This document shows positions 24,405 through 32,306 of a DNA stretch of 32,364 nt, piece after piece. Made by a program: the position numbers and the translations under genes. How positions within the stretch are numbered: the stretch's first letter is position 1; every line of letters begins with the position of its first letter. The notes below the pieces were generated by a model, which was not told where the DNA came from, did not search any database, and worked only from the letters and a program-made list of their open reading frames with translations. The stretch is from Clostridiales bacterium (GTDB taxonomy: Bacteria > Acidobacteriota > Aminicenantia > Aminicenantales > UBA8522), in the NCBI GenBank assembly GCA_029907205.1, contig JARYMI010000030.1, positions 1-32,364 on the forward strand, in the 5' to 3' direction.

Positions 24405-25493
24405 ATGAAAAACGTTAGGGCGAAGAAAAAAGGCTGGTTGAAGGTTTTGCCCGGAGACCTTGAAGCCTTCATCCAGGGAGGAGCAATCCTTGGAGGAGGC
24501 GGGGGCGGCTGGATTGAGGAGGGAAGGAGGCTTGGCCGTCTCTCTCTCGAACGTGGTTTCTTGGGCCTTGCTCCCTTGTCTTTTTTCCCTGGTGAAGCCC
24601 TCCTCCTCACGGTTTCGGCTGTGGGTGCGCCCTCAGCCGGGAGCAGACTGGTTGAGCCTGAGGACTATATCCGGGCCGTCGAACTTCTGATCGAGAAGAC
24701 GAAGCTTAAAATAAGCGGTCTCATTCCCAGCGAAGTGGGCGCGCTCGGCGTGGTCAACGGCTGGGTTCAGTCTGCGGCCCTGGGAATCCCGGTTGTTGAC
24801 GCTCCTTGCAACGGCCGGGCCCACCCCCTCGGACTCATGGGCTCGATGGGTCTTGACCGGGAGAAGGAGTTTATTTCTTATCAGGCTGTAGCGGCCGGCC
24901 GGAGGAAGAAGGAAAAATGTTTCGAGGCCTTCTTTTCCGGTCCGTTGGAAAAAGTCTCGGCTTCTGTCCTCGAAGCGGCTCGTGCAGCGGGCGGCATGAT
25001 TGCCGTGGCCAGAAATCCTGTCCCGGCTTCTTACGTGGAGAAAAACGGATCTCCCGGTGCGCTGGAAATGGCTTTCCGATTGGGGAAAAGGTTCCTCCGC
25101 GAAGGACCGCCGGAATTGCGAATCAAGAGAGTCATCCACTTCCTGGGCGGCGGATACATGACATCCGGCAGGGTCAGGAAGAAAAGACTCGAACGGGAAG
25201 GCGGCCTGGACGTGGGACAGGTTGAGTTAGCTTCGGGGAGCCGGACGTTCGAGCTTGCTTTCTGGAACGAATACATGACCCTCGAAGAACAGGGGAGGCG
25301 GCTGGCCACATTCCCCGACCTGATCATGACTTTTGAACGAGAGACAGCCCATCCCCTAATAAGCGCTCAATTGAGAACAGGCCAGGACGTTTTTCTTATG
25401 GCCGTGCCCTCCCGGTTCCTCCGTCTCGGCGCTGGAGTGAAAAACAGGCGGCTTCTCTCCCGGATTGAAAAAGCTGTGGGAAAAAAATCCTGA
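24405..25493 (+). CDS. DUF917 family protein (S-methyl-thiohydantoin-desulfurase-like)
   Basis: A 362-residue protein of the DUF917 family. The glycine run ILGGGGGGW is at 28-36; IPSEVGALGVVNGW at 107-120; GIPVVDAPCNGRAHPLGL at 127-144 corresponds to the family's PVVDAD..GRA.P block. To my knowledge the Pfam family was renamed after an S-methyl-thiohydantoin desulfurase, and members occur beside hydantoinase-type genes. Here an Asn replaces the residue before GRA. It lies two bases after the permease gene and is followed by AroM after 16 bases. An enzyme on a hydantoin-like heterocycle is an inference from family and neighbours. Confidence 0.88.
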   Translation: MKNVRAKKKGWLKVLPGDLEAFIQGGAILGGGGGGWIEEGRRLGRLSLERGFLGLAPLSFFPGEALLLTVSAVGAPSAGSRLVEPEDYIRAVELLIEKTKLKISGLIPSEVGALGVVNGWVQSAALGIPVVDAPCNGRAHPLGLMGSMGLDREKEFISYQAVAAGRRKKEKCFEAFFSGPLEKVSASVLEAARAAGGMIAVARNPVPASYVEKNGSPGALEMAFRLGKRFLREGPPELRIKRVIHFLGGGYMTSGRVRKKRLEREGGLDVGQVELASGSRTFELAFWNEYMTLEEQGRRLATFPDLIMTFERETAHPLISAQLRTGQDVFLMAVPSRFLRLGAGVKNRRLLSRIEKAVGKKS

Positions 25494-25509
25494 GGCCGGA
25501 GAACAAAAG

Positions 25510-26178
25510 ATGATTCGGAAAATCGGGTTTCTGACGATCGGGCAGTCGCCCCGGGAGGATGTCCTTGAGGAGATTGTTCCTCTTCTTGGCCCTGATAAAA
25601 TTATTAAAGAGGCTGGCGCCCTCGATTCACTGTCCCGCTCAGAAATCGAGGCCCTCAGGCCGACCGGCAGCGATTTTCCTCTCATTACCCGGCTCAGAGA
25701 TGGAGCCTCGGTTGTTGTTGGCAAGAAGAAAATCGTTCCCTTGATCCGCAGCCGAGTTGAGTGCTTGGAACGAGAGGGCGTTGACCTTGTTGCCCTTCTT
25801 TGCACCGAGGACTTTGATGACCTTTCTGCCACCAAGCCCCTTCTGATGCCGGCAAGAATTATGCGCAATTTCGTTTTTGCCGTCCTCACGAAAGGCCGAC
25901 TTTTTGTCCTCGTCCCGTTATCAAGCCAGAAGAAGGCGGCGAAGAGAAAGTGGAAGACGCAGAAAATTTCCGTTAATAGTGAAACTCTCAACCCGTACGG
26001 GGGAGGAGACGGCCTGGAGGCTGTTCTTCCTGCAATCGAAGAGGCTTCTCCCGACATCATCATCCCGGATTGCATCGGCTATCCTTTAGAGATAAAAGAA
26101 AGGCTTAGAAAAAGAATAAACAGGCCTGTGCTCCTGCCGCGGCTGGTCCTGGCCGCTGCCATCAGCGAACTGGCCTGA
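25510..26178 (+). CDS. AroM family protein
   Basis: A 222-residue protein of the AroM family, known only as a conserved gene co-transcribed with aroL in E. coli and of unassigned function. The N-terminus KIGFLTIGQSPREDV (4-18) is diagnostic. Cysteines stand in LLCTEDF (Cys98) and IPDCIGYP (Cys188), spaced like the two catalytic cysteines of Asp/Glu/hydantoin racemases; that resemblance is my reading and is unproven. I start at ATG 25510, eight bases after GGAG; a longer frame from 25465 would overlap the DUF917 gene. The shikimate pathway is not represented in the neighbourhood, so an aromatic-acid role is unlikely here. Confidence 0.9.
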   Translation: MIRKIGFLTIGQSPREDVLEEIVPLLGPDKIIKEAGALDSLSRSEIEALRPTGSDFPLITRLRDGASVVVGKKKIVPLIRSRVECLEREGVDLVALLCTEDFDDLSATKPLLMPARIMRNFVFAVLTKGRLFVLVPLSSQKKAAKRKWKTQKISVNSETLNPYGGGDGLEAVLPAIEEASPDIIIPDCIGYPLEIKERLRKRINRPVLLPRLVLAAAISELA

Positions 26179-26195
26179 AAGGAGGGAAGACCTCA

Positions 26196-27176
26196 ATGGC
26201 TTGGAAGCAGGTGATCGAGGTTTATGACTTGCTCGAAAATCCCCGTGTTGAGTCCCAAACTCTGGAGAAATTTTTCTTTCAGAAAGGGATCAAACCGTCC
26301 GAGTTTGAGATCTGTCGCATCAGGGGGAAAAAGGGAGAAACCCAGTTCATCAAAATTGTCATTAAAGGTAAGGCCGGACGGTTAAAAGGAAAGAGCTCGC
26401 CCACTCTCGGCATCATCGGCAGGCTGGGAGGGATTGGAGCGCGGCCGAGGAAGATCGGGCTTGTCTCTGACGCCGACGGCGCCATCACCGCCCTGGCCTG
26501 CGCAGCCAAAATCGCAGAGATGAGAAGCCGGGGGGATGGACTCTGCGGTGACGTCATCGTGGCCACCCATCTGTGTCCCCGCTCGCCCATTATCCCCCAC
26601 CGGCCGGTTCCGTTCATGGGAGCACCGGTCGAGATGGACATCATGAACCGTTACGAAGTTGATGAGGCCATGGACGCCGTCCTGTCTGTGGACACAACCA
26701 AGGGAAACCGGGTCATCAACCGCCGCGGGTTTGCCATCTCTCCCACGGTTAAGGATGGCTACATCCTAAAAGTGAGCGAAGACCTGCTGGACATCATGGA
26801 AATCGTAACGGGCAGGCTTCCTGCTGTGTTTCCCGTGACAACCCAGGATATTACGCCTTATGGCAACGGCGTTTACCATCTCAACAGCATCCTCCAGCCG
26901 GCCACGGCCACGTCCGCGCCCGTCGTCGGTGTGGCGATCACAGCAGAGACGGCTGTCCCTGGATGCGCGACCGGCGCCAGCCAGGTTGTTGATATCGAGC
27001 TGGCCGCCCGTTTCTGTATTGAGGTGGCCAAGGCTTTTGGCGAGAAACGGTGCTCATTTTATGACCATCAGGAATACCTGAGGCTTGTTTCACTTTATGG
27101 CTCTCTCGCTCACCTGAAGACTCTCGGCCAGAAGAGCGCCGGAGCAAGAAGCCGGCCAAACCCCGAAAAACCCTGA
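26196..27176 (+). CDS. DUF1177 family protein
   Basis: A 326-residue protein matching the uncharacterised DUF1177 family. Conserved-looking blocks are GRLGGIGARPRKIGLVSDAD (76-94 and on), GDVIVATHLCPRSPIIPH (118-135), PVPFMGAPVEM and FPVTTQDITPYGNGVYHLN. Asp92, Asp94, His125 and His135 could form a metal site, an inference from residue type only. AAGGAGGG lies upstream of the ATG at a slightly long spacing. It is the last gene of the permease-DUF917-AroM block; AroM and DUF1177 also tend to be neighbours in other bacteria to my knowledge. The C-terminus ends in a basic tail (GARSRPNPEKP). Confidence 0.88.
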   Translation: MAWKQVIEVYDLLENPRVESQTLEKFFFQKGIKPSEFEICRIRGKKGETQFIKIVIKGKAGRLKGKSSPTLGIIGRLGGIGARPRKIGLVSDADGAITALACAAKIAEMRSRGDGLCGDVIVATHLCPRSPIIPHRPVPFMGAPVEMDIMNRYEVDEAMDAVLSVDTTKGNRVINRRGFAISPTVKDGYILKVSEDLLDIMEIVTGRLPAVFPVTTQDITPYGNGVYHLNSILQPATATSAPVVGVAITAETAVPGCATGASQVVDIELAARFCIEVAKAFGEKRCSFYDHQEYLRLVSLYGSLAHLKTLGQKSAGARSRPNPEKP

Positions 27177-27200
27177 AAATAAATAAGAGATCCTCATGTT

Positions 27201-27321
27201 GGGTGCAGGAGGCCGCGTTGAGGCCCCCGTAGCGGAGGGGGGACCCGTCGGATTTTCCGACGGGGGGAACCGACGGGACTGGTTCCCCGGGGCGCGGGGG
27301 CAAAGGGCACCTCCTGCACCC
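27201..27321 (+). repeat. interspersed palindromic element, copy 3
   Basis: A 121-bp copy with perfect 14-base terminal inverted repeats when TT/AA at the flanks are counted (TTGGGTGCAGGAGG and its complement). An inner hairpin pairs CCCGTCGG (27244-27251) with CCGACGGG (27257-27264) around a five-base loop. It separates the DUF1177 gene from the rpsP promoter. No T-run follows, so it is not a standard terminator. Confidence 0.92.
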
Positions 27322-27366
27322 AATTTGATTATATGAACGGAGATGCGTCGAGCAGGTTTAAAAAAT

Positions 27367-27395
27367 TTGACTTGGGCGGGGAATTTCGTTATGAT
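27367..27395 (+). promoter_or_regulatory. promoter of the rpsP operon
   Basis: TTGACT (27367-27372), 17 bases, TATGAT (27390-27395): one mismatch in each hexamer. Transcription should start near 27402, giving a ~25-base leader that contains GAGGAAAG before rpsP. It makes the ribosomal operon independent of the ffh-permease block. Confidence 0.75.
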
Positions 27396-27427
27396 TAATA
27401 ATCATTTTTTGAGGAAAGTGATTTAAT

Positions 27428-27691
27428 ATGTTGATCCTGCGACTGATGCGATTTGGCACCAAAAAAAAGCCTTTCTACAGGATCGTTGTCATGGAATCGA
27501 AAAGTCCCCGTCAGGGCAAAGCCAAGGATTTTATCGGTTTCTACGATCCGCTCAAGGATCCAGCCGAGATTCGGATAGATCTTGATAAAGCCAACCTGTG
27601 GCTGAAAAAGGGTGCTCGGGCATCCCAAACGGTCCAGTCCCTTTTGGACAAAGCTTCCAAATCAACAAACATTCCGATTAATCATTCTTAA
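27428..27691 (+). CDS. rpsP: 30S ribosomal protein bS16
   Basis: An 87-residue small-subunit protein. [20 protein letters not shown] and the following DFIGFYDPL are the family signature. It is needed for assembly of the 16S rRNA 5' domain. GAGGAAAG lies nine bases before the ATG. It opens the conserved order rpsP-khpA-rimM-trmD-rplS-rnhB. Confidence 0.98.
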   Translation: MLILRLMRFGTKKKPFYRIVVMESKSPRQGKAKDFIGFYDPLKDPAEIRIDLDKANLWLKKGARASQTVQSLLDKASKSTNIPINHS

Positions 27692-27708
27692 ACTTTAAGG
27701 AGGTTACT

Positions 27709-27945
27709 GTGAAGGAGCTAGTTGAATTGATCGCCAAATCGTTGGTGGACAAGCCGGAAAAGGTGCAGGTTTCCCAGCTCGAAGGGGAACAGACCACGAT
27801 CCTGGAGCTTAAGGTTGCCCCGGAAGATTTAGGAAAGGTCATCGGGAAACAGGGCCGAACGGCGCGCGCGATTCGGATCATCTTAGGTGCTGCCGGCATG
27901 AAGCTCAAGAGGAGATTTAACCTCGAGATCATCGAAAAAGGGTAA
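27709..27945 (+). CDS. khpA: KH-domain RNA-binding protein KhpA (YlqC)
   Basis: A 78-residue single KH-domain protein. The RNA-binding loop is [15 protein letters not shown], with GKQG as the GxxG motif. The start is GTG 27709, six bases after a strong AAGGAGG. KhpA, alone or with KhpB, binds many RNAs and affects cell size and ribosome-related processes in Gram-positive bacteria. Its stop TAA is followed without a gap by the TTG of rimM. Confidence 0.96.
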   Translation: MKELVELIAKSLVDKPEKVQVSQLEGEQTTILELKVAPEDLGKVIGKQGRTARAIRIILGAAGMKLKRRFNLEIIEKG

Positions 27946-28455
27946 TTGATAAGCGTTGGCAGAATTATAAGGAGCCAGGGGAAAGAAGGCGAGCTCAGGC
28001 TTAAATTCTACCAGGCGACGTCGATCAGGTTTGCTGAGCTGAAGAAAATCCAGATAAAAAAAGAGGGGATCCTCAGAGAATACAACGTCCAAGCCCTCAC
28101 GCCAAAAGGAACGGCTTATCACCTCAAACTTGAGGGAGTTGAAAATCTGGCCCAGGCTGATGCCCTGGCCAGAGCAGAGGTTTTTGTCGCAGAAGACATT
28201 TTGAGTTCTCTGGAGGGCGGACAGTTTTATATTTATCAGCTTAAGGGGTGCCTAGTCGTGGATACATCGGGGAGAAAAGTGGGAACGGTCGTGGATGTGG
28301 ATCCAGTCCCGGGCAATACTCTATTGGTCGTGGAAAAGGAAGGTCAGGAGATACTCATCCCTTTTCATCAATCGATCTGCAGAGAGGTCGATATCACCAG
28401 CAAGGAGATCAGGATCGATCCCCCCGAGGGGCTTTTGGACTTGGATGAGATTTGA
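27946..28455 (+). CDS. rimM: ribosome maturation factor RimM
   Basis: A 169-residue 16S rRNA processing factor that acts on the 30S head with uS19. The N-terminal domain begins ISVGRIIRSQGKEGELRL; the C-terminal PRC-barrel has GGQFYIYQLKGCLVV, GTVVDVDPVPGNTLLVV and ILIPF. The start is TTG, directly behind the khpA stop (TAATTG), with only a weak AAAGGG upstream, so translation is probably coupled. The last 11 bases overlap trmD. Confidence 0.95.
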   Translation: MISVGRIIRSQGKEGELRLKFYQATSIRFAELKKIQIKKEGILREYNVQALTPKGTAYHLKLEGVENLAQADALARAEVFVAEDILSSLEGGQFYIYQLKGCLVVDTSGRKVGTVVDVDPVPGNTLLVVEKEGQEILIPFHQSICREVDITSKEIRIDPPEGLLDLDEI

Positions 28456-29191
28456 TATAATTACAATATTCCCCGAACTGCTGGCCAGCGTTTTCTCAGG
28501 GGGCGTGGTGAAGAAGGCGCTGGAAAAGAAGCAGTTAGAGGTTTGGGTCCATGATTTGAGAGATTTTGCCCACGGCAGACACAGGCAAGTGGATGATCGT
28601 CCGTTTGGCGGAGGCGAAGGCATGGTCTTCAAGCCAGAACCGATTTTCGAGGCTGTCGAGAGCATAAGACAGAGCTCCCAGAGCCTCGTTTATCTCCTTT
28701 CCCCCCAGGGAGTGAGGTTTGATTCCGGCCTGGCCCAGAGGCTCGCTTGTGCCCCCCAAGTTGTCCTGATCTGCGGACGGTATGAAGGCGTGGACGAGAG
28801 AGTCAGCCGGAACTTGGTCGACGGAGAACTTTCCATTGGAGACTATGTTCTAACCGGAGGAGAGCCGGCCGCGTGGGTGGTTATTGATGCCGTGGCCAGG
28901 TTTGTCCCTGGAGTCGTCGGCAAGGAGGGATCCGTCCGGCAAGATTCTTTTTACAGCGGCCTGCTCGATCATCCTCATTACACCCGGCCTCGCTCTTTCC
29001 GGGGAATGAAAGTGCCCAAGGTGCTGTTTTCCGGGGATCATGCCAAAATCAGAGCGTGGCGGCGGAAGAAAGCCCTGGAGAAAACCTTGGCCCTGCGGCC
29101 TGACCTTTTAGAGAGACAGAAACTGACGGCGGAAAACAAGAAAATACTCGGGTCATTCACAAAGAAAGGAAAGGACAATGAACCTCATTGA
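28445..29191 (+). CDS. trmD: tRNA (guanine-N1)-methyltransferase TrmD
   Basis: A 248-residue SPOUT methyltransferase that makes m1G37 in tRNAs with G36, preventing +1 frameshifts. [13 protein letters not shown] at the start, [13 protein letters not shown] (54-66), SPQG (86-89), [10 protein letters not shown] (111-120) and [11 protein letters not shown] (130-140) mark the trefoil knot and AdoMet site. ATG 28445 lies inside the end of rimM; frames further upstream have no family similarity. The 3' end overlaps rplS by 14 bases. Confidence 0.98.
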   Translation: MRFDIITIFPELLASVFSGGVVKKALEKKQLEVWVHDLRDFAHGRHRQVDDRPFGGGEGMVFKPEPIFEAVESIRQSSQSLVYLLSPQGVRFDSGLAQRLACAPQVVLICGRYEGVDERVSRNLVDGELSIGDYVLTGGEPAAWVVIDAVARFVPGVVGKEGSVRQDSFYSGLLDHPHYTRPRSFRGMKVPKVLFSGDHAKIRAWRRKKALEKTLALRPDLLERQKLTAENKKILGSFTKKGKDNEPH

Positions 29192-29519
29192 TCTGGTCGA
29201 ACAAAAGCAGCAGAAGACAGACCTGGACCCTTTTGACGTCGGAGACACGGTCAAGGTCCATGTCATCATCAAGGAAGGAGACAAAGAACGCATCCAGGTT
29301 TTTAAAGGAGACGTGATCTCCAAAAGAGGACGGGGCTTGGGAGCGTCCTTCACGGTGCGGAAGGTTTCGTTTGGGATCGGCGTGGAGCGAATTTTTCCTC
29401 TGCACGCCAGGACGATAAAGAAAATCGAAGTCGTCAAGAAAGGGAAGGTAAGACGGGCCAAGCTCTATTATCTCCGCGGCCTGAAGGGCAAAGCGGCCAA
29501 GATTAAAGAAGCAAAGTGA
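29178..29519 (+). CDS. rplS: 50S ribosomal protein bL19
   Basis: A 113-residue protein at the 30S-50S interface. [40 protein letters not shown] and [10 protein letters not shown] are the standard family blocks; the basic C-terminus has [25 protein letters not shown] precedes the ATG inside trmD. Confidence 0.98.
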   Translation: MNLIDLVEQKQQKTDLDPFDVGDTVKVHVIIKEGDKERIQVFKGDVISKRGRGLGASFTVRKVSFGIGVERIFPLHARTIKKIEVVKKGKVRRAKLYYLRGLKGKAAKIKEAK

Positions 29520-29559
29520 GAGTCGCGCTTCGGCGCTTATTCCCTGCTTGAAGGCAGAG

Positions 29560-30192
29560 ATGGCAGGTTTCACGATCGAAAGGAAGATTCTCGCGAGGAC
29601 AAGCGGAGCGATCGCGGGAGTTGACGAGGCGGGGAGGGGAGCTCTGTTCGGGCCCGTCATCGCCGCCGCAGTCATTTGGCCCCGCCGTCTGATCGAACGG
29701 CCGGTCAGAGGCTGGCTGAAGGAGGTCGACGATTCCAAGTCACTCTGCCCTTCCAGGCGGGAGAAGTTGGCCTCTCTCATCCTGGCCGAGGCTCAGGCTG
29801 TCGGCCTGGGGTCAGCCACAAACCGGGAAATCGACCGGCTGAACATCTACTGGGCTTCGTTCGAGGCGATGAAAAGGGCGGTGGACAGTCTAACAATGCA
29901 GCCGCATTATCTTTTGATCGACGGCTTTCAGAACTGCAGAGGCGCATTTCCTTGTCCTCAGCTCGGCGTTCCCGGGGGAGACCGTCAATCGATCTCGATT
30001 GCTGCAGCCTCGATTATCGCCAAAGTCGTCCGGGACGAGTTGATGAGGATCTTTGACGCGTATTACAGCGGATACCATCTGGCCAAGAACAAGGGATACG
30101 GAACAAAAGAGCATTATCAGGCCTTGAAGAAGAAGGGGCCGACGCCTCTCCATCGCCTGAGCTTCAATCTCGAGGACAGGGCGGCCTTGTGA
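29560..30192 (+). CDS. rnhB: ribonuclease HII
   Basis: A 210-residue type 2 RNase H that cuts RNA in RNA-DNA hybrids and at single embedded ribonucleotides. The acidic site is visible: GVDEAGRGALFGPV (Asp22, Glu23), Asp121 in LIDGFQNC and Asp159 in VVRDELM; DDSKSL and SISIAAASIIAK are family blocks. The DG motif is usually followed by N/x-P-like residues, here FQNC. I prefer ATG 29560 (AAGG five bases upstream) to TTG 29548. The stop overlaps the next ATG as TGATG. Confidence 0.95.
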   Translation: MAGFTIERKILARTSGAIAGVDEAGRGALFGPVIAAAVIWPRRLIERPVRGWLKEVDDSKSLCPSRREKLASLILAEAQAVGLGSATNREIDRLNIYWASFEAMKRAVDSLTMQPHYLLIDGFQNCRGAFPCPQLGVPGGDRQSISIAAASIIAKVVRDELMRIFDAYYSGYHLAKNKGYGTKEHYQALKKKGPTPLHRLSFNLEDRAAL

Positions 30193-32306
30193 TGAACGAG
30201 AAGGGTGACAAGACGAGGATCATCGAGCAAGCCGAGAGGCTCGTCAAGGCGGGCCGGGTCGAAGAGGCCATCGCCGAATACAAGAAACTCCTGGCCGGGG
30301 GGGCGGAAGACCTGAGCATTAACAACCTCATCGGCGATCTCTACATCCAACTCGGCCGCATCAGCGAGGCCGTTCAAGCCTTCCAGAGTGTCGGCAGCTT
30401 CTATGAGAAGAAAGGCTACCACTCTCAGGCGCTGGCTGTTTACCGGAAAGTTAACAAGCTTGCCCCAGACCACGTCATCGCCATCGTCAAAATGGGGGAC
30501 CTTTATGCCGCCCAGGGGTTTGCCGCGGAAGCCAAGAGAGAGTACTTGAAGGCAGAGAAGATTCTCCGCCAGGGAAAAAGGCTGAAAGAGCTCATGTTCT
30601 TGTATGATAAACTGATCAAGCTCGACAGGGACAACGTCTCTTTTAGGCTGTCCCTGGCCGGGCTTTTCGAGCAGGAGGGGCTCATCGAGGAAACCGTGTC
30701 TCAGCTCAACGACGCCGCGGAACTCCTCCTGAGCCAGGATGACCTCAGGGAGGCCGAGAAGGTCGTCGAACACGCCCGGTGGCTCAAAGCTGACGATGGA
30801 CGAACATTGACCAACCTGGTTGAGGTTCTCAAACGAAGCGGCCGGAGCGAGGAGGCCATCAAAGTTATCGAGGATGCCCTCAGCCGGGATGAGACAAACA
30901 TTCGTTTCAGGTCCACCTTAGGCACACTCCATCTTGACAGTGGGAAGCTTGAGAAGGCGGAGGAAATCTTTTCCCGTATCATCGCTGAAGAACCTTCAGA
31001 GGCTCGGGCGCGAATCAAGCTGGGCAAAGTTTACGCCTCGCAGGATAAACCCGAAAAGGCCTACGCCGTTGTTGAGCCTCTTATTGACAGCTTGCTGAAA
31101 AAGCAAAAGGAAGATAGGGCCATAGGCCTGCTCGGAATTGTCCTCAGTGCTAAACAGGCCTATTTGCCTGCCCTGGAAAAACTGGCGGCCATTTATAAGT
31201 CCAAGAATCAGAAGGCCAACCAGGAGGTTGTCTGCCGTGTGATCTTGGAGGAGGCCAGGGCCAGGAACCTTGCAGAGACGATGTTTGTCGCTTTGGCTGA
31301 TCTTATGGAGCTTTGTCCAAGGGATGAAAGCCTGGCCAAAGAATACTGGGATTTGCGCCGGCGACTCGGTTTCATTGATGACAGACAGGAGGAAGAAGAA
31401 CTGCTCGCTAGAGCAGGGAGAGAAGAAGACGCTGACATTCTTCTGGCCAAAGCAGACCTCTACATCAGCCAGGGACTCCTCCGGAACGCCAGGAGAATCC
31501 TGGAAAACCTGAGACATAAATTTCCCGACTCGGCTAGGATTGAGGCGAAGCTTGAAAGCCTGGAAAAACTGAAACCTAAGATTAGAGAGGAAGAGATTCC
31601 GCTGCGGGTAGAAAAGGTCCAGGAAATCGAAAACAAGATTGAAGCCACACCGGACCTGACCAAGAGCTTTCTTTCCCTCCTCCAGGAACAGGAGAGAGAG
31701 GAAAAGAGGCTCACGGCAGCTGATATTTTCTCTGACACAGAAATCCTCCCCCTGCCGGCAGAAGAAGCCCCGGGAAGGAAATACTATGAGCTGTCCGAGA
31801 AAATCGTCGAGGAGCTGGAGATGATCCGAAATGTCTTCAGCCAGCAGCTCCGCGGAGACATCTCCATTCTGGAAAAAGACCTGAGCGATATCGTCCGAGA
31901 CTTTCGGGCCCAGGTTCGGAAGAAAATCGACGCGAGAGATTTCGAGGCCCGCTATCATCTTGGGCTGGCCTTTCTTGAACAGGGCCTGCTGGAGGAGGCC
32001 GTCGAAGAGTTTTTGCTGGCTTCAGAAGACCCAGGCCGAACCCTGGAATGTTACACGATCATCAGCAAAGCGTACCGGAAGAAAGAGGATTTCGAGGAGG
32101 CGGCGAAGTGGCTGGAGGAATGCCTCAAAATCCTGGGCGAGGGGACAGACAGGTTTTATGCTCTCCAGTATGAACTGGCTTCCGTTTACGAAGAAATGGG
32201 AGAGGAGCCGAAGGCTATGGAGCTCTACGATAGAGTCAGAAAATGGAACGCTCACTACAGAGATGTCAGCCAGAAGGTCAAAGGCCCAACCCAAAATTGC
32301 CATTAG
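30192..32306 (+). CDS. large TPR-repeat protein of unknown function
   Basis: A 704-residue protein without signal peptide or membrane helix. TPR units run from the start: VEEAIAEYKKLLAGG, LIGDLYIQLGRISEAVQAFQ, QALAVYRKVNKLAP and so on to about residue 470. A charged, low-complexity segment follows (about 480-545). The C-terminal module begins DARDFEARYHLGLAFLEQGL and ends YALQYELASVYEEMGEEPKA; it resembles a C-terminal block I know from TPR proteins of deltaproteobacteria and acidobacteria, function unassigned. The start ATG overlaps the rnhB stop (TGATG); a GTG one codon earlier is possible. A scaffold in the cytoplasm is the most one can infer. Confidence 0.88.
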   Translation: MNEKGDKTRIIEQAERLVKAGRVEEAIAEYKKLLAGGAEDLSINNLIGDLYIQLGRISEAVQAFQSVGSFYEKKGYHSQALAVYRKVNKLAPDHVIAIVKMGDLYAAQGFAAEAKREYLKAEKILRQGKRLKELMFLYDKLIKLDRDNVSFRLSLAGLFEQEGLIEETVSQLNDAAELLLSQDDLREAEKVVEHARWLKADDGRTLTNLVEVLKRSGRSEEAIKVIEDALSRDETNIRFRSTLGTLHLDSGKLEKAEEIFSRIIAEEPSEARARIKLGKVYASQDKPEKAYAVVEPLIDSLLKKQKEDRAIGLLGIVLSAKQAYLPALEKLAAIYKSKNQKANQEVVCRVILEEARARNLAETMFVALADLMELCPRDESLAKEYWDLRRRLGFIDDRQEEEELLARAGREEDADILLAKADLYISQGLLRNARRILENLRHKFPDSARIEAKLESLEKLKPKIREEEIPLRVEKVQEIENKIEATPDLTKSFLSLLQEQEREEKRLTAADIFSDTEILPLPAEEAPGRKYYELSEKIVEELEMIRNVFSQQLRGDISILEKDLSDIVRDFRAQVRKKIDARDFEARYHLGLAFLEQGLLEEAVEEFLLASEDPGRTLECYTIISKAYRKKEDFEEAAKWLEECLKILGEGTDRFYALQYELASVYEEMGEEPKAMELYDRVRKWNAHYRDVSQKVKGPTQNCH

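Noticed and set aside
27201-27321. Repeat as a Rho-independent terminator
   Set aside because: No T-run follows the stems, and two of the three copies lie between divergent genes where no terminator is needed.
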